Source: Siphlonurus alternatus (lineage: Eukaryota; Arthropoda; Insecta; Ephemeroptera; Siphlonuridae). Taken from it: a DNA stretch of 64,000 bases. Position 1 is the stretch's first letter. Every line of letters begins with the position of its first letter. The notes under the pieces were generated by a model. That model saw nothing but the letters and a program-made list of their open reading frames with translations, was not told the origin of the DNA and searched no databases. Of the stretch, positions 37,097-48,643 are shown piece after piece. The stretch lies in NCBI GenBank assembly GCA_949825025.1, contig OX463786.1:10344387-10408386 (forward strand), written 5' to 3'. The position numbers were made by a program, and so were the translations under genes.

Positions 37097-37260
37097 TTTT
37101 TTGTTTTTAATGTTATATAATAGTTTAATTGTCTTTTTACAGCTTAGCTAGTTACTATTGACTTGTCCTAAAAACCTAAACATATATCATGTATTGATAT
37201 TATGATTGTAGGAGAAATGGAATTAATAAAAATATTTTGAATTTTGAATTTTTTTGAATT
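35687..37260 (+). mobile_element. 5'-truncated non-LTR (LINE) retrotransposon
   Basis: Holds the reverse transcriptase frame (35687-37096), a short 3' UTR and the terminal AATAAAAATATTTTGAATTT followed by more TTTGAATT units. A tail of short T/G/A repeats in place of poly-A is typical of CR1/L2-like groups rather than Jockey proper. The endonuclease and 5' UTR are missing. Confidence 0.85.
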
Positions 37261-37284
37261 TAACTCAACACTATATTTTATGTG

Positions 37285-37590
37285 AAGGGTAAGATAACAC
37301 GAACAATCGATTGTTGTAGTCCCATTTGATTAACATGTAAACCTTAGCAACCTCATAATCATAATGATTCTGAATTTTTTTTGAGAGACAGTTCTTGGCA
37401 CCAAAAAAATATGGAAAAAAATTCAAAACAATCGAACGATCCAATTTTTTAAAATTAATTTCTTAGTTTAGGTCTCCATGGGAAAGCCCTATACTGATAA
37501 TTTAAAAAAAGTAGATTGTCAGATTGTTAATTTGAATTTTTTCCTTTTTTTTTTTTTTGGTGCTGAGAATCCTAGACAAATTTGAGATGA
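37285..37590. repeat. AAGGGTAAGATAACACGAAC foldback, right side truncated
   Basis: Left arm with ACAATCGATTGTTGTAG and CCCATTTGATTAACATG, then the CTCCATGGGAAAGCC core. The right arm is decayed. Same subfamily as 53990-54276, related to the CAGCTG-type foldbacks. Confidence 0.6.
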
Positions 37591-38035
37591 TTTCCACGAT
37601 AAAAATGACTGTATTTGAATTTGAACTATTAAATCTGTTTTAAAATAAAATATTTGTTATATTTGTTTATTTTTTTTATGTATTTTTAAAATTTTAAGTA
37701 AAATAAATCAAATTTTAAAAAATGTAGAAAATAAAATTAATTTTAATTAAACTAATAAAAAAATAGTAAAAAATTAATATAAAATGCAATAACATTAAAT
37801 ATGATTAAAATTTTAATAAATTTTGAACGTAAACTTAGTGGTGCAAAATTCCTAATAAAAAAGAGTTCACACCTTCACATATTTTACACTTCATATTTTG
37901 ACATTGTGACAATAAAACCAGCTGATGAAGGATAACTTTCTGGTTCTCCAAAACTACAAAGAACGCAAAAAATAGGGGAGCCACATTAGTAAAACTTTAT
38001 AATAAGAATTTAGACTGTCATATTTTTTCTGAGTG
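37591..38035. other. AT-rich, no gene seen
   Basis: No feature recognised. Confidence 0.4.
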
Positions 38036-38039
38036 ACGG

Positions 38040-38165
38040 TAGGAGCTAATAGGGTGGTCCAGCCAGCCTGTCAAGGCCAAAAGTAGGGGTGGTAAGTGGA
38101 CAGATGGACACAAAAGCTGTCATTTCACGTCGCCAAATCATGAATCCTGGCGCGCGTCTGTCTGG
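38040..38165 (+). repeat. GC-richer flank repeat, copy 2
   Basis: Partner of 35400-35565: AGCTAATAGGGTGGTCCA, CTGTCAAGGCC, GACACAAAAGCTGTCA, GGCGCGCGTCTG. Diverged; no frame. Confidence 0.5.
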
Positions 38166-38780
38166 CATTTTGTTTAGAAGAAATTTGCTAGCAGGAGTAT
38201 CGAGAGATATTTTTGTTATACATGGTAAACTGAATTTTTTTGCAAGAGTATGAATTTATTGCAATTTTAATAACAATGTGACTGTAATGTTTGTCATAAG
38301 GGGTGGGATAATAGTGCAATAATAGTTTTGACACTTGCTAAATTTATTAGCAAAAGTATTATTATTTCGTGAATTCAATTAAGTACAAATATTGATAAAT
38401 TTCTCTATCTTCTTACACCTTGTACAACAATTCAACGAAAATAACTATCAATTTTGTTCATGATTTCATTTAGGGAGTTATTTAATATAATTTATTATAT
38501 AATGTTATTTTATATATATTATGACTAGACAGAGCCATCATGTGAATGTGAACTCCCTCCCTCACTGTACATGCATCAAAGAATTAATTTAAAATTGTAA
38601 AAAAATAATTTACAATCCAATATTAAAATTAATAATAATTCTTCATCACGATAAAATAAATGTTCCTTATATTTATAGGCTAATTTTAATTAAGTGATAT
38701 TAATTACAATTGAATATGTGTTATGTGATGTATGTAATGTAAAACAATTGCAGTAAATGTAATTATGCTTTAAATCAAAC
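38166..38780. other. AT-rich, no gene seen
   Basis: No feature recognised. Confidence 0.4.
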
Positions 38781-38812
38781 CATAGCGTCCTGGAATTAGC
38801 CAGGACGCTATG
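38781..38812. repeat. Perfect 13-bp stem hairpin
   Basis: CATAGCGTCCTGG, a 6-nt loop, then CCAGGACGCTATG. A diverged relative lies at 25293-25324. Confidence 0.8.
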
Positions 38813-40484
38813 ATCAAACGATTAAAATAAAATTAATATTTTTAAATTTGTGGAAGTTTGCAAGGATTTTTTGAGATGTATAAATAAATCTTTTATATAA
38901 ATTTGAAATTAAATATTTATACATATTTTTCAAAAATATTGGAAAAGTAAACTCATTGACATGAAAAATTATGGTGATACACATTAAATATTTAGGTACA
39001 AAGTTCTACAGTTACTCCCTTTTTTCTGCAAAATTATAATGTTCAGTACAATACGATAAAATGTAATTCTGCATTAAATAACATGATATAAACTTTAAAT
39101 GAAATGAAAAAATCGCCAATATTTTGTTTTCAAATAAAATTGCGATAAAAAATAAATTAATTTCTTGAATATAAATCCATAAATAGCTATTGACATAATA
39201 AAATTCTCTATTTCCTTATACTATTTGTATATATTTATTAACAAACAGCGAAAGTCATTAAAAAAAAAGCAATAAAAAAAATGCATCCCATTGGATGTCC
39301 TGTCTAAAAACATGTTAAAAAATAATACAAAAATAGAAAAATAATAGACAACAGGTATAGGATGAGACATCAATCCCAAGGATTATAATCTAATCCTGGA
39401 TTTATAATAAGGTACATCCTATTACATACAAAATGTTTTCTTAGCGTCAGGTTTTATATTATGTACGTCAGAAAAGACCTCCAAAGAAGTGAAAATTTTT
39501 CATTTCATGCGTTCATGTTAATTTTATCGAATTATTGACATATTTATTTTCATTTTAAAATAATAATATATTTTATATAAAAATAATGATCGAAGGACAA
39601 TTTTGTATTGACGTCATAAGATATCCTTGCTGCTTTTTCTGTTCAAGTAATAACAAAGTATATAAAGGTTGAACGCCCATGTAAAATTTTGATGTTAATA
39701 GTAACGTGTGTTTTTTTTTTAGTAAATACTACGTTTTAAATATATTGATGATGTACGAGCATAATAATAATAATTATATAATACAATGTATCAGTTTTAT
39801 TTTAAATAATATACTTTTTTTCATCAATTAAGAAAAAATAACAATAGAAAATGGTTTAAGAAACTTTTTTACGTAAAATAGAGGTGGTCCTGGAGTTATT
39901 CGCGAAGTGGAACATAATATTGAATTAAACATAAAATAATTTGGTGCTATAACTTTATACAGTATAAGGGCAGTACAAACAATATTGATGTACGTGAATT
40001 GCATTCCCAAGAGACAAAAACATGGGGGTCTTTACAATTTTGCAAACGAATCGAGATTCCGAAAATGATCAAGTTTATCATAGGGAGTTCCATAGACTTT
40101 ATAGAACAAATAAGGCTGGAGGGAGAAGTTCATATGTTGTCTTAATATTAGCTGTATTATACATCTCGCAAAACGATGTACTTATTTTAATTAAAATTTA
40201 ATAAAATTATAAAAATAAATTATCGCATTAAATTAAATAATAATTCAAAATAAAAATATATTAATTTCAGCGAGTAAAAAAAAAAACTACAAGAAAATAC
40301 TTGCGTTTTAAAATGTTTCAAGTTTCAACGTAGAAAAAAACAAATTTTAATAAATTTAATATAAAAATTTGCAAAATATCGAAATATATTATTTTTATCC
40401 CTTCCAAATTAATTTAAATTTTTCTTTTCTTTTAACTTGAATTCAATACTAAAAATATTTTAATCAAACTCCAATTAGGTTTAG
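38813..40484. other. AT-rich intergenic, no gene seen
   Basis: TGACGTCA at 39609. No coding region is supported. Confidence 0.4.
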
Positions 40485-40836
40485 GTACTTTTACTTGCTA
40501 ATTAATCATAAAGGGAGTTTGAAATCCCGAACCTTACAAAAGTTAATTTGAAAATTACGCGGGATCATTGGAAACGGGGATGACTTTACAATCCATCCTG
40601 GCATTTGCCTGCGACTGAGGGAAACGTGGAAATCTCAGTCAGGATGGACGCTGCAGCTTTTGTCAATGAACTTGAAGTAGTTCAAAGGCAGAGGATCCAC
40701 ATAGTGGAAAAGCGCAACGATCCCTTAGTGGGAATCATGTTTTTTGTTGAAAATGTTCACCCATCCAATTACCAACCAGGCTTGGCTTTGCTTGACTTCG
40801 GTGATCAAGCGAGACCCGGTCAAACGCACGTCCCAC
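40485..40836 (-). mobile_element. 5S rRNA-derived SINE, moderately diverged copy
   Basis: The conserved body (GGGAAACGTGGAAATCTCAG on plus) and 5S-derived part (TTCACCCATCCAATTACC, TTGACTTCGGTGATC) are present. The head is shortened near 40836. A 115-codon plus-strand frame across it is an antisense artefact. Confidence 0.75.
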
Positions 40837-41569
40837 GTTTTGAAAAAGATAAGAAGATCACCCAGTCCACATTATATATAAAAAATATATATTATACATC
40901 AAATACACCTCCATATTATGATTACATGAAAACGCCTACTAAGATAGTATAGAACTAAAATATACATACATACTCTCTTATAAAATACAAGTTACATTAA
41001 AAACTTTCTCATGCAATTATAAATATCACACCCACAGTTATGTCCTTTTGAAGGTCAAGTTCAGGGTCAAATGTCTTGTCATCAAGCAAAATGAAACTCA
41101 TATGATACTTGATATATTACAAGTTTGCTAGACTAACTCCACCCCTACCGTTAAATAAACAATTTCCCTCATTACATTACATAAATATTATGGTAATACA
41201 CACGCTGGGTACACTGCAAAAATTGGATTGTACGTGTTTGATATTTTTTGCATAAACCTGTGGAAACCACGAACTTTACTCTTGCTGTGTTTGTAAGTGT
41301 CATTATGCAGCCTATGGATGCGTGGTGAACCAAAACTATTTTGATATAAGCTGGGTGATCTTTTATCTCCTATATTTGCAAATCTGCATCTCTTTGTATA
41401 ATATCTTAGAGCTGCAGTTATAATAGCAAGTTAGGTAGAAGTAAAGTTTTACAAATGTAATGCTTTGATCAAATTCAAAGGGGTAGTTTTCTCATAATAG
41501 TTCCATTTTCGGTTTTAATCCATAAGACTCCATGTTAATATTCTACCTTAATTTTCACAAAATTGATGA
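40837..41569. other. AT-rich with two dispersed repeat fragments
   Basis: 41260-41365 (CCTGTGGAAACCACGAAC...GCGTGGTGAACCAAAA) matches 46816-46896. 41481-41540 (GTAGTTTTCTCA...CCATAAGACTCCATGTTAA) matches the inverse of 43891-43950. No gene. Confidence 0.5.
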
Positions 41570-41889
41570 TGGAGTATCGACCTCAAATTTTTTTATTGCA
41601 GAAATAGATAAAGGGTGCAAAGTTATATGCTACCCTGATTTTTTTCAGATATTTTAGAGCCTGGGAACTATTTTTAAAAAATTATTGAAAGTTCTTTTTG
41701 TGACGTCACGAGACGCCGCTCCTTAAGAAAAAGATAGGACTTGTCACCTCGTGACGTCACAAAAAGGACTTTCAATAATTTTTTAAAAATACTTTCAGGG
41801 CTGTAAAAAATCTGAAAAAAAATCATGGTAGCATAACTTTGCATGCTTTATCCATTTCTGCAATAAAAAAATTTGAGGTCAATACTCCA
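41570..41889. mobile_element. GAGTATCGACC foldback element, best-preserved copy
   Basis: TGGAGTATCGACCTC to GAGGTCAATACTCCA with long inverted arms. The core has two TGACGTCA palindromes (41701, 41752) on either side of GAGACGCCGCTCCTTAAG. Confidence 0.85.
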
Positions 41890-42669
41890 TTCAGATTCGT
41901 TTCAAAATTTGTATATCTTCTATTGATTATGAATAATGAGTTCAAAGTCCTCTGCAAGTCTTGTTGAATTAAAGTGAATTCTAAGATCTCAATCAACTGA
42001 TGTGTGATGAATGTTCGCTCTATGTGTATAGGCTCCTTAGCCTTTTATATTCACCAATTTGGGTTATTATTATGTTGTTGCTATTATTTATTTATTTTTT
42101 TTCCCTATTCCCTACAATGTAATTTATCCCAAATAAACAAATATTATTATTATTAACTGAAAATCTTTATATTTCAAGAGAAACTTGAAATATAAACTTT
42201 TATTTTTTTACAGTGTAAGTTTTTTTACAGGGAGGTTCCCTGGTGAGATAACATGTTTGTACGAGAGTGAGAATGGTCAGTAAGGTCAACTAGAGGTCAC
42301 GGTTAGTATAAAATCCACACTCTCTCTAGGTCAAAAGGTGACTAGGGGTATGATGACATCATATAAGTTCCGGTATCAGGACAACCACGTGTGAAAAAAT
42401 CTGTCTGTGAATATTTTATATTAATGTTTGCCTCGTGCCTATAATGTCATGTATTAAAAAAAAAAAAAAAAAAGTTTTCATTCACAAAAATATGTAGCTA
42501 GAGGCTATTTTTAAAAGAAAAAAAAAGGTGTGTGCTAGAATATAATGTTATATAAAAATATAAAGAAAAATGCAACACCATGCAATCTTATTTAAAATTA
42601 AAGTGAGAAAAAATATAAAGCAATTTTTTTTTTTTTTTTTAGGAATTATATAAATGAAATGTTCTATAT
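41890..42669. other. Non-coding, no feature recognised
   Basis: AT-rich apart from 42230-42400, which is GC-richer but has no sustained frame. Confidence 0.4.
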
Positions 42670-42753
42670 TACTATCAGAACCAAAAAGGTGTGCCCCTCT
42701 TCTTATGGAACTTGTATGCTATTCAGGGGCACACCTTTTTGGTTCTGATAGTA
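42670..42753. repeat. Perfect 29-bp stem hairpin, 26-nt loop
   Basis: Arms 42670-42698 and 42725-42753 are fully complementary (core AAAAAGGTGTGCCCCT / inverse). The loop is 42699-42724. Size suits either a very short palindromic transposon derivative or a microRNA-like precursor. Confidence 0.85.
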
Positions 42754-42765
42754 GGTTATAATAGT

Positions 42766-42850
42766 GTGGGAAGTGTAGCGCAGTGCGCTTGACCGGGTCT
42801 CGTCAGATCATCAAAGTCAAGCAAAACCGATGGTGGTTAGTAGTTGGGTA
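42766..42850 (+). mobile_element. 5S rRNA-derived SINE, head only
   Basis: GTGGGAAGTGTAGCGCAGTG, then GGGTCTCGTCAGATCATC, AAAGTCAAGCAAAACCGATG and TTAGTAGTTGGGT. The body and tail are missing. The only plus-oriented copy here; it shows the 5S-like part directly. Confidence 0.75.
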
Positions 42851-43039
42851 TTAATGTAATGTTAATATATTATTTTATTTTGCCCATGAAAAGAGATAGT
42901 AAAATAAAGTCGAGAGTGTGATATCTGAGCATCCTTACGCAACATCTAGTATCTTCTCCTCTGTTAAGTAAATAAGCGCCACGTGTAGCATGGAGGTGTG
43001 TCAGACTGCACCTTCATCAGCTGATTGTCGGATAACCTA
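42851..43039. other. Short non-coding spacer
   Basis: TCAGCTGA at 43017. No gene. Confidence 0.4.
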
Positions 43040-43244
43040 CAGTCAAATTTATATAATATTCCTTCCGGAAGTAGCCGGAAGTGTGCTCCTCTGTTTATAA
43101 TTCAATTGCGAAATTTTACAAAGTTGTTTGAAGTGGAAGTACTGTACTCTATGTGTGAAATTGTAACACTAAAATGCAAATAAAAAGATCAGAAACTTTA
43201 CACTGCTGGCTACTTCCGGATGGAATATCAAAGTAATTTGATTG
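43040..43244. mobile_element. TTCCGG MITE, complete copy
   Basis: Begins CAGTCAAATTTATATAATAT and ends AGTAATTTGATTG with TA outside both ends. Inner arms TTCCGGAAGTAGCCGGAAGT and CTGGCTACTTCCGG. Ends starting CAGT with TA target duplication point to a Tc1/mariner-type non-autonomous element. Confidence 0.8.
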
Positions 43245-45008
43245 TAACATGTTAAATAACGTTGATAATAAGTTCATTCAAAAATGAATCCTCTTTTTTT
43301 TTTTTTTTTTTTTTAATTGTACATTTTCAAAGGTTTTCATTTACATTTGTATGTAGAATAATTATACATTGCGCCAATATTTTTAAAGCAATTTCGGTCT
43401 TTAGTATTACTTTTTGTTCTGTTTATTCACCGCCTCTGAAAAGTTCTCTTCTACAGCCTTTTTTGTTAATCAACATGTCCCATATAAAGATAACACATGC
43501 AGGGCACGATGACTGAAAGGAATATTTCAGAGGCGAGGAATCATGTACGCCTTAAATTGTTAATCATTAATTTTTTCTTAATCCTCTAACACCCTAAATA
43601 TCGTTCATCAAAACGCTGTATATATACTGTCTAAAATATTATTTAGTACGCAAGCATAAGGGAATACAATATCTAATACTATTTTTTACATTTTTATTTA
43701 TACTTAATGTCCATTCTATAATACTGTGACAGTAAATATATTTAAGGATGAATCTCAGTTGATTGAGACCTCGGAATTGGCCCCTTTGAATGAAACAAAA
43801 TTTGTACATAACTTTGAACACACCATCATTAGGTGTCATGAAAATTTCGAAGTGAATCTGTCTTATAAGTTTTTTGAAAACTAAAGATGAAGTTTAACAT
43901 TGGTCTTATGGACGAAAACCGGAAATGGAGCTGTTGTGAGAAAACTACCGGCTTGAATTTGCTCAAACCATACGCGATTAAGTTTTAGAACATTCTGTGT
44001 TTTTTCAAATTTATTTCATTCGATTCAGTCTGATAGAAATATCCTTTGACTCCAAAGTTACTGAGATTAAATATTAAAAATATATTACGAGAGAAGAGAT
44101 GCACTGATTTTTATTTATTCATAGTTATTTCATCAGCTTTCTTTATATTTAATTAACCTTCACGTCATTATTAAAACAATTGTATATATATCAAGGTTAT
44201 ATTTTATCAATGTTTATAACAACGAGGAAAATATTCAAATATTTATTTTGTAATCTCAAAATTGTGTATTATATAACATGATATAAATAGTGTTATCTTG
44301 AATATTTTGATAGAACTTTACTATATATTCAAAATAAATAAAGCAAAATGGTAAAAATATTAAAAATAAAAAATGTTAAATATTGATGTGTTTTATATTT
44401 TATTTATTGTATAATTTGGGTCAAAAAACAGGTAAAATATTTAGTGAAAAAAAAAATGCTTTTATTTTCATAAGGGGCGGCCTGTAATGAAAGTAAGTCC
44501 ATATATATATATAATATGGTATAAGGAAGCCTAAATTACAGATTTTCCGTTTTGCTGGATAGATCCATTAGTAATATTTATAAATTATAAGTAAATTGAG
44601 GGAGCATTTTAACCCCCCAGCATTCGCACCAGCTACATGAGCTACATCTATTACCACGATCTTTTGTGCAATAATGAGGTAATAGGGAGTGCAACAATTA
44701 GCTTTACGTTATACATTTATTTACATCTCTTATGTATTTGCATTCAACGTTTTTAAGCTATACGTAGTTTACAAATCTTGATTGCATTTACAGCTGTTAT
44801 AAACAGATAGATAGGTAGTTCATTATTTTGGCGGACGAGGAACAAAATATCGCCAAGTGTGGTGATGCTTTTTGTAAGAAATATGCATTATGATATTTTA
44901 ATTATTTATTTTTGTTTTATTCTATTTTACTTTTATTATAAAAATCATTACTATATTTGTAGTGTGATTTTACCAAATAAACAATATATAATGACTTTAA
45001 ATATTTGT

Positions 45009-45009
<1 letters not shown>
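43245..45009. other. AT-rich intergenic with one dispersed repeat
   Basis: 43760-43960 contains the inverse of the 41481-41540 repeat (ATTGGTCTTATGGACGAAAA, GTGAGAAAACTACCGG) and a GC-richer flank with no sustained frame. No gene. Confidence 0.4.

Positions 45010-45054
<45 letters not shown>
45010..45054. repeat. (GA)n microsatellite
   Basis: Pure GA dinucleotides. Confidence 0.95.
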
Positions 45055-45056
<2 letters not shown>

Positions 45057-46815
45057 AAACAATTTTAACGTAAGCTTCAAATATTTCACTCACTTTTCAA
45101 TCAATTCTATACACTTAAAAAAAATGTTAAAAGGAACTGTCACCAGACGAAATAGTTGAAAATAGACACATTATCAGAGGACCTTCTTTTGTGGTCCATC
45201 TATAATCTTTTTTTATACCACCTAGAAGAATTTTCATACAAACGTGAGAAAAGATTCACAAAAATCAAGAAAAGAGAAAAAAAAAAAGTTGAAGGATTTA
45301 GATGACTAAAAATGATAAACGTTTGTTTGCTTCTGGGAAATATTCATCTTTTATCATTTGTATAGTCTCTAAATTGCCTGAGGCTAACAAAAATGATGGA
45401 ATTGTTTCCTTTACCTTTTACAGGTATATTATATTATTGTTATCTGTGGTAGTGTTATAAATATCGTTGGAAACCATGCAAAAAGTGTTGAAAAGAATCA
45501 AAAGTGATATTAGGAAAATAAAAATCATTATAGAAATACAAAAAATATTTCAAGTATATTATATTTGAAGTAAAAAGAATATTTTGTAAATTGCAATTAG
45601 AAAATTAATTAAATTTGCAAGCTTCTTGCAAGCTCCAAATTGTAATTTGTACTGAGGCCTACTATACACTGGATTTAATATTAAATAACTTACGAAGCAC
45701 CTACCCTATATCCTTAAATTAAAAAATGGAATACAAAATTATTAATTATGATATTAAAAAAATGTTTCACGTAATATTTTAACATAATGGCATAATATAT
45801 AATATGTTTTATAATTTATTAATGATCTTAATATCCTTTAACAATAAAAAACTGGTATATATCACTATATATAACAACTACCTTATTTAATTGCTAAAAT
45901 TGCATATCCAGAAGGGACTTAGATTTTCAATAGCAGTTTTGAGGGATGAGTTATCAATTTATATTTATCAAAATTGCCAATACCACACTTCCAAGACTGC
46001 GTGACATCGTTTACAAGCAAAGCAGGGTTAAATTTCATGATGTCCTTAGGTGTAAGTATATTAAAATTGTTAATTATTTCTCCTACAAAATGCTAAATTC
46101 AAATAAAAAAATGAAAAGTTATTTGGATAAATATAATGGAATTCGAATATTTTACAACTTTGTTATTTATTTTAACTATACTTTTCCTTGTTATTCGTAA
46201 GTCGATGAAAATGAAATTTATTACACGTCTGACAATGTAACTAACTATATATGATGATTCCACGTAAATGGTAGCGTTTTCTTGATCAAGGTTAACTTAA
46301 TAATTGCCCATAGCAATAATATATGTACGTGCCTACGTGCTATAATATCAAAAGATTTTATGATAAAATTATATTAAGGGTTTATTCTTGATACTAAGAA
46401 GCATTATAAATTTCTACTTTTACTTCTTTAAATAAATATTGTGAATACCCACAATATTTTCCATATATTATGTTTATTAAATGTTTGTATTTTATATGCT
46501 AATTCAGAATTTCATATAAAAACACAGAAATTAATAAATTTCAATGTATTTTGTAATTTTTTATTAAAAAATTATGAAAAATAATAAAAATTTTGTTATG
46601 ATTTTGAAGTGGCTAACATAGACTTGATCCTGTTTTTAACTTTGGCCAAAAATAAACAAAAAATAAATTATTAAGAAAATAAGATGGTATAATGTTAATA
46701 CCTGCTCTGTATAAATTTATAACATTTTCAGATCCCTTGAAGCTTTGAAAATTTTGGTTAAATGTCTGGACATAAGACTGCAGATGTCTATACTAATCTC
46801 TGTGTTTATAAAGTC
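45055..46815. other. AT-rich intergenic, no gene seen
   Basis: Frames here (for example 45946-46200 on plus) are rich in I, N, Y and K and match no family that I recognise. Confidence 0.4.
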
Positions 46816-46896
46816 TCAATATGTATTCACCTCTGGACACAAGGAACTATACTCATACTTTGTTTGTAGGCGTGGTGAACCAAAAATCTTTTGATA
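46816..46896. repeat. Dispersed GTGGTGAACCAAAA repeat
   Basis: CACCTCTGGACACAAGGAAC...GGCGTGGTGAACCAAAA, similar to 41260-41365 and more distantly to 8730 and 22960. It runs directly into the ~330-bp repeat. Confidence 0.5.
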
Positions 46897-47213
46897 TAGA
46901 GGACATAAAGGACCAAGAGATGACGCTGACGTGAAATTTTGCTCTTTGCATCTAGGATACGGCAATACCTATAGCATGGGGAGAATCACAAAAATTATCA
47001 AATTTTTAGGAAAGAAATCACTTGTATTGTAACGAAGTTGAAATATATTTTTTTATATTTGTCCGAAAGTATTTGACAACTAATTATAGTGTTGTCATTT
47101 CTGTAAAATTATGCTGTGGCTACTGACAGAGCTTAATCATATACACAGCAATCCTCGCCAGACGCAGGTAGTTCCAGCAGTTAACACTAGGTTCACACTA
47201 ACTTTATGACGCC
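46897..47213 (-). repeat. Dispersed ~330-bp repeat, copy 2
   Basis: Inverse of 13772-14104 with scattered substitutions; no open frame. Confidence 0.7.
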
Positions 47214-48060
47214 AATTCATCCCTAAAAATCAAGTTCATCACACCTCTATGTGTGACATACGACTAACAAAGATCAGGTGTAACATTCCTAGTGTCCCGA
47301 AGTGTATATTAACCCCGGGTGTGCATCATGATAAAAACACTTGCAGGTCATTTCGTGTTACATAATCACATTGGATTGTAGGTCAAGGTCAAATATGTAC
47401 AAGAGGAAAAGTCCGTTACCCGTTATAACATGTCTGTTCTCCGCTGCTGACCTCTCAGCCAAATTTACTTTCTTATTGACTTTCCGTATCGTCACAATAT
47501 ATTTATTGTATGACTCAAAATGGTGTGAAATATTCTTAATTGTTGTTAGCTTACAGGAAATAACTCGAAGGTAGCTATATTTGTGATAAAGAAAAAGAGA
47601 ACTTTGCAAATGAAAAAAAAAGTAAAATATTTATAATTTCTTTAAAAAAATATATAAAGAAATATGCTGCTGAACAAATTGCGTTTGGACATTTTTTTTC
47701 TCTATATATTTGAGACTCCCTAATTATTATATTTTCTTACACCCACTGCTTACACAAAGTGTTCTTGAAAACCACGAAATAATTTTTATACTTTTTTCAA
47801 GAGCAAATTTTATTGATATCTTATTGTGGAATTCACCTTCATAAATATAACCAGATAAAGTATTTTGTATTTAACGATCACAGTACAAAATTGCGACAGT
47901 TTACGATTCTAAATTTTTAGACACACGATGTTGTTGAAACATTTTATTTATTTAATAAAATATAAATTATAAAAACATAATGCAAGTAAGTAATTTACAT
48001 AAATTTAAAACCATATTTTGTAAAATAAATGATTAATTATTTTAAATAATCATTGTACTA
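47214..48060. other. Non-coding, no gene recognised
   Basis: 47230-47580 is GC-richer and holds TCAAGGTCA (47383-47391). Overlapping frames on both strands (47341-47574 plus; 47358-47609 minus) match nothing I recognise. Confidence 0.35.
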
Positions 48061-48192
48061 TGTATGTTTTTTTTAAGTGCTATGTTAATTAGAATTAAGT
48101 ATCTGTTATGTATAATCTATGTAACAACTCTGACGTGATCTATGCTGTAAAGCCATCGATCGAAATAAAATTTGAATTTGAATTTGAATAAA
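48061..48192 (+). mobile_element. 3' end of a non-LTR retrotransposon
   Basis: GACGTGATCTATGCTGTAAAG, then ATCGATCGAAATAAA and (TTTGAA)n. 3' UTR only. Confidence 0.7.
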
Positions 48193-48382
48193 TGTTTTTA
48201 TATTTAATAAAATTAAAAAAACGAAATATATATTTTAATGTGACATTATTTTTTATTTAAATAGGGAGTTTTGAGTACAATTATTATTGTAACGAATATT
48301 AATAATTATTATTAAATTCCCAATTGTGTACTAAAAAATTATACTATTAAAAGGATAATTCATTATTATTAGTAAATTTTTA
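48193..48382. other. AT-rich spacer
   Basis: No feature seen. Confidence 0.4.
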
Positions 48383-48643
48383 AAATAACCAATTAGCTTG
48401 TCATAATGTATAGACTTTTAATTGAATTAGGGAGTTGTGTGTTAAATATATTATGGTGCTAATTTTAATTATTGTGTTAATTTTATAGATAATATACATT
48501 ATAAATATTGTTTGGGTATATGTCTTTAAATTTTTTAAATTTAGGCTAATTTTAATTAGAATTAAGTATGTTACATATTTTATGTAATAATTGACGTGAT
48601 CCATGCTGTACAGCCTATGATCGAAATAAAAATTTGAATTATG
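48383..48643 (+). mobile_element. 3' end of a non-LTR retrotransposon
   Basis: Matches the inverse of 33195-33500 for most of its length and ends GATCGAAATAAAAATTTGAA. The minus-strand open frame across it is an artefact. Confidence 0.75.

Noticed and set aside
45946..46200. 84-codon plus frame
   Set aside because: Composition typical of AT-rich chance frames (I, N, Y, K), no domain and no splice context.
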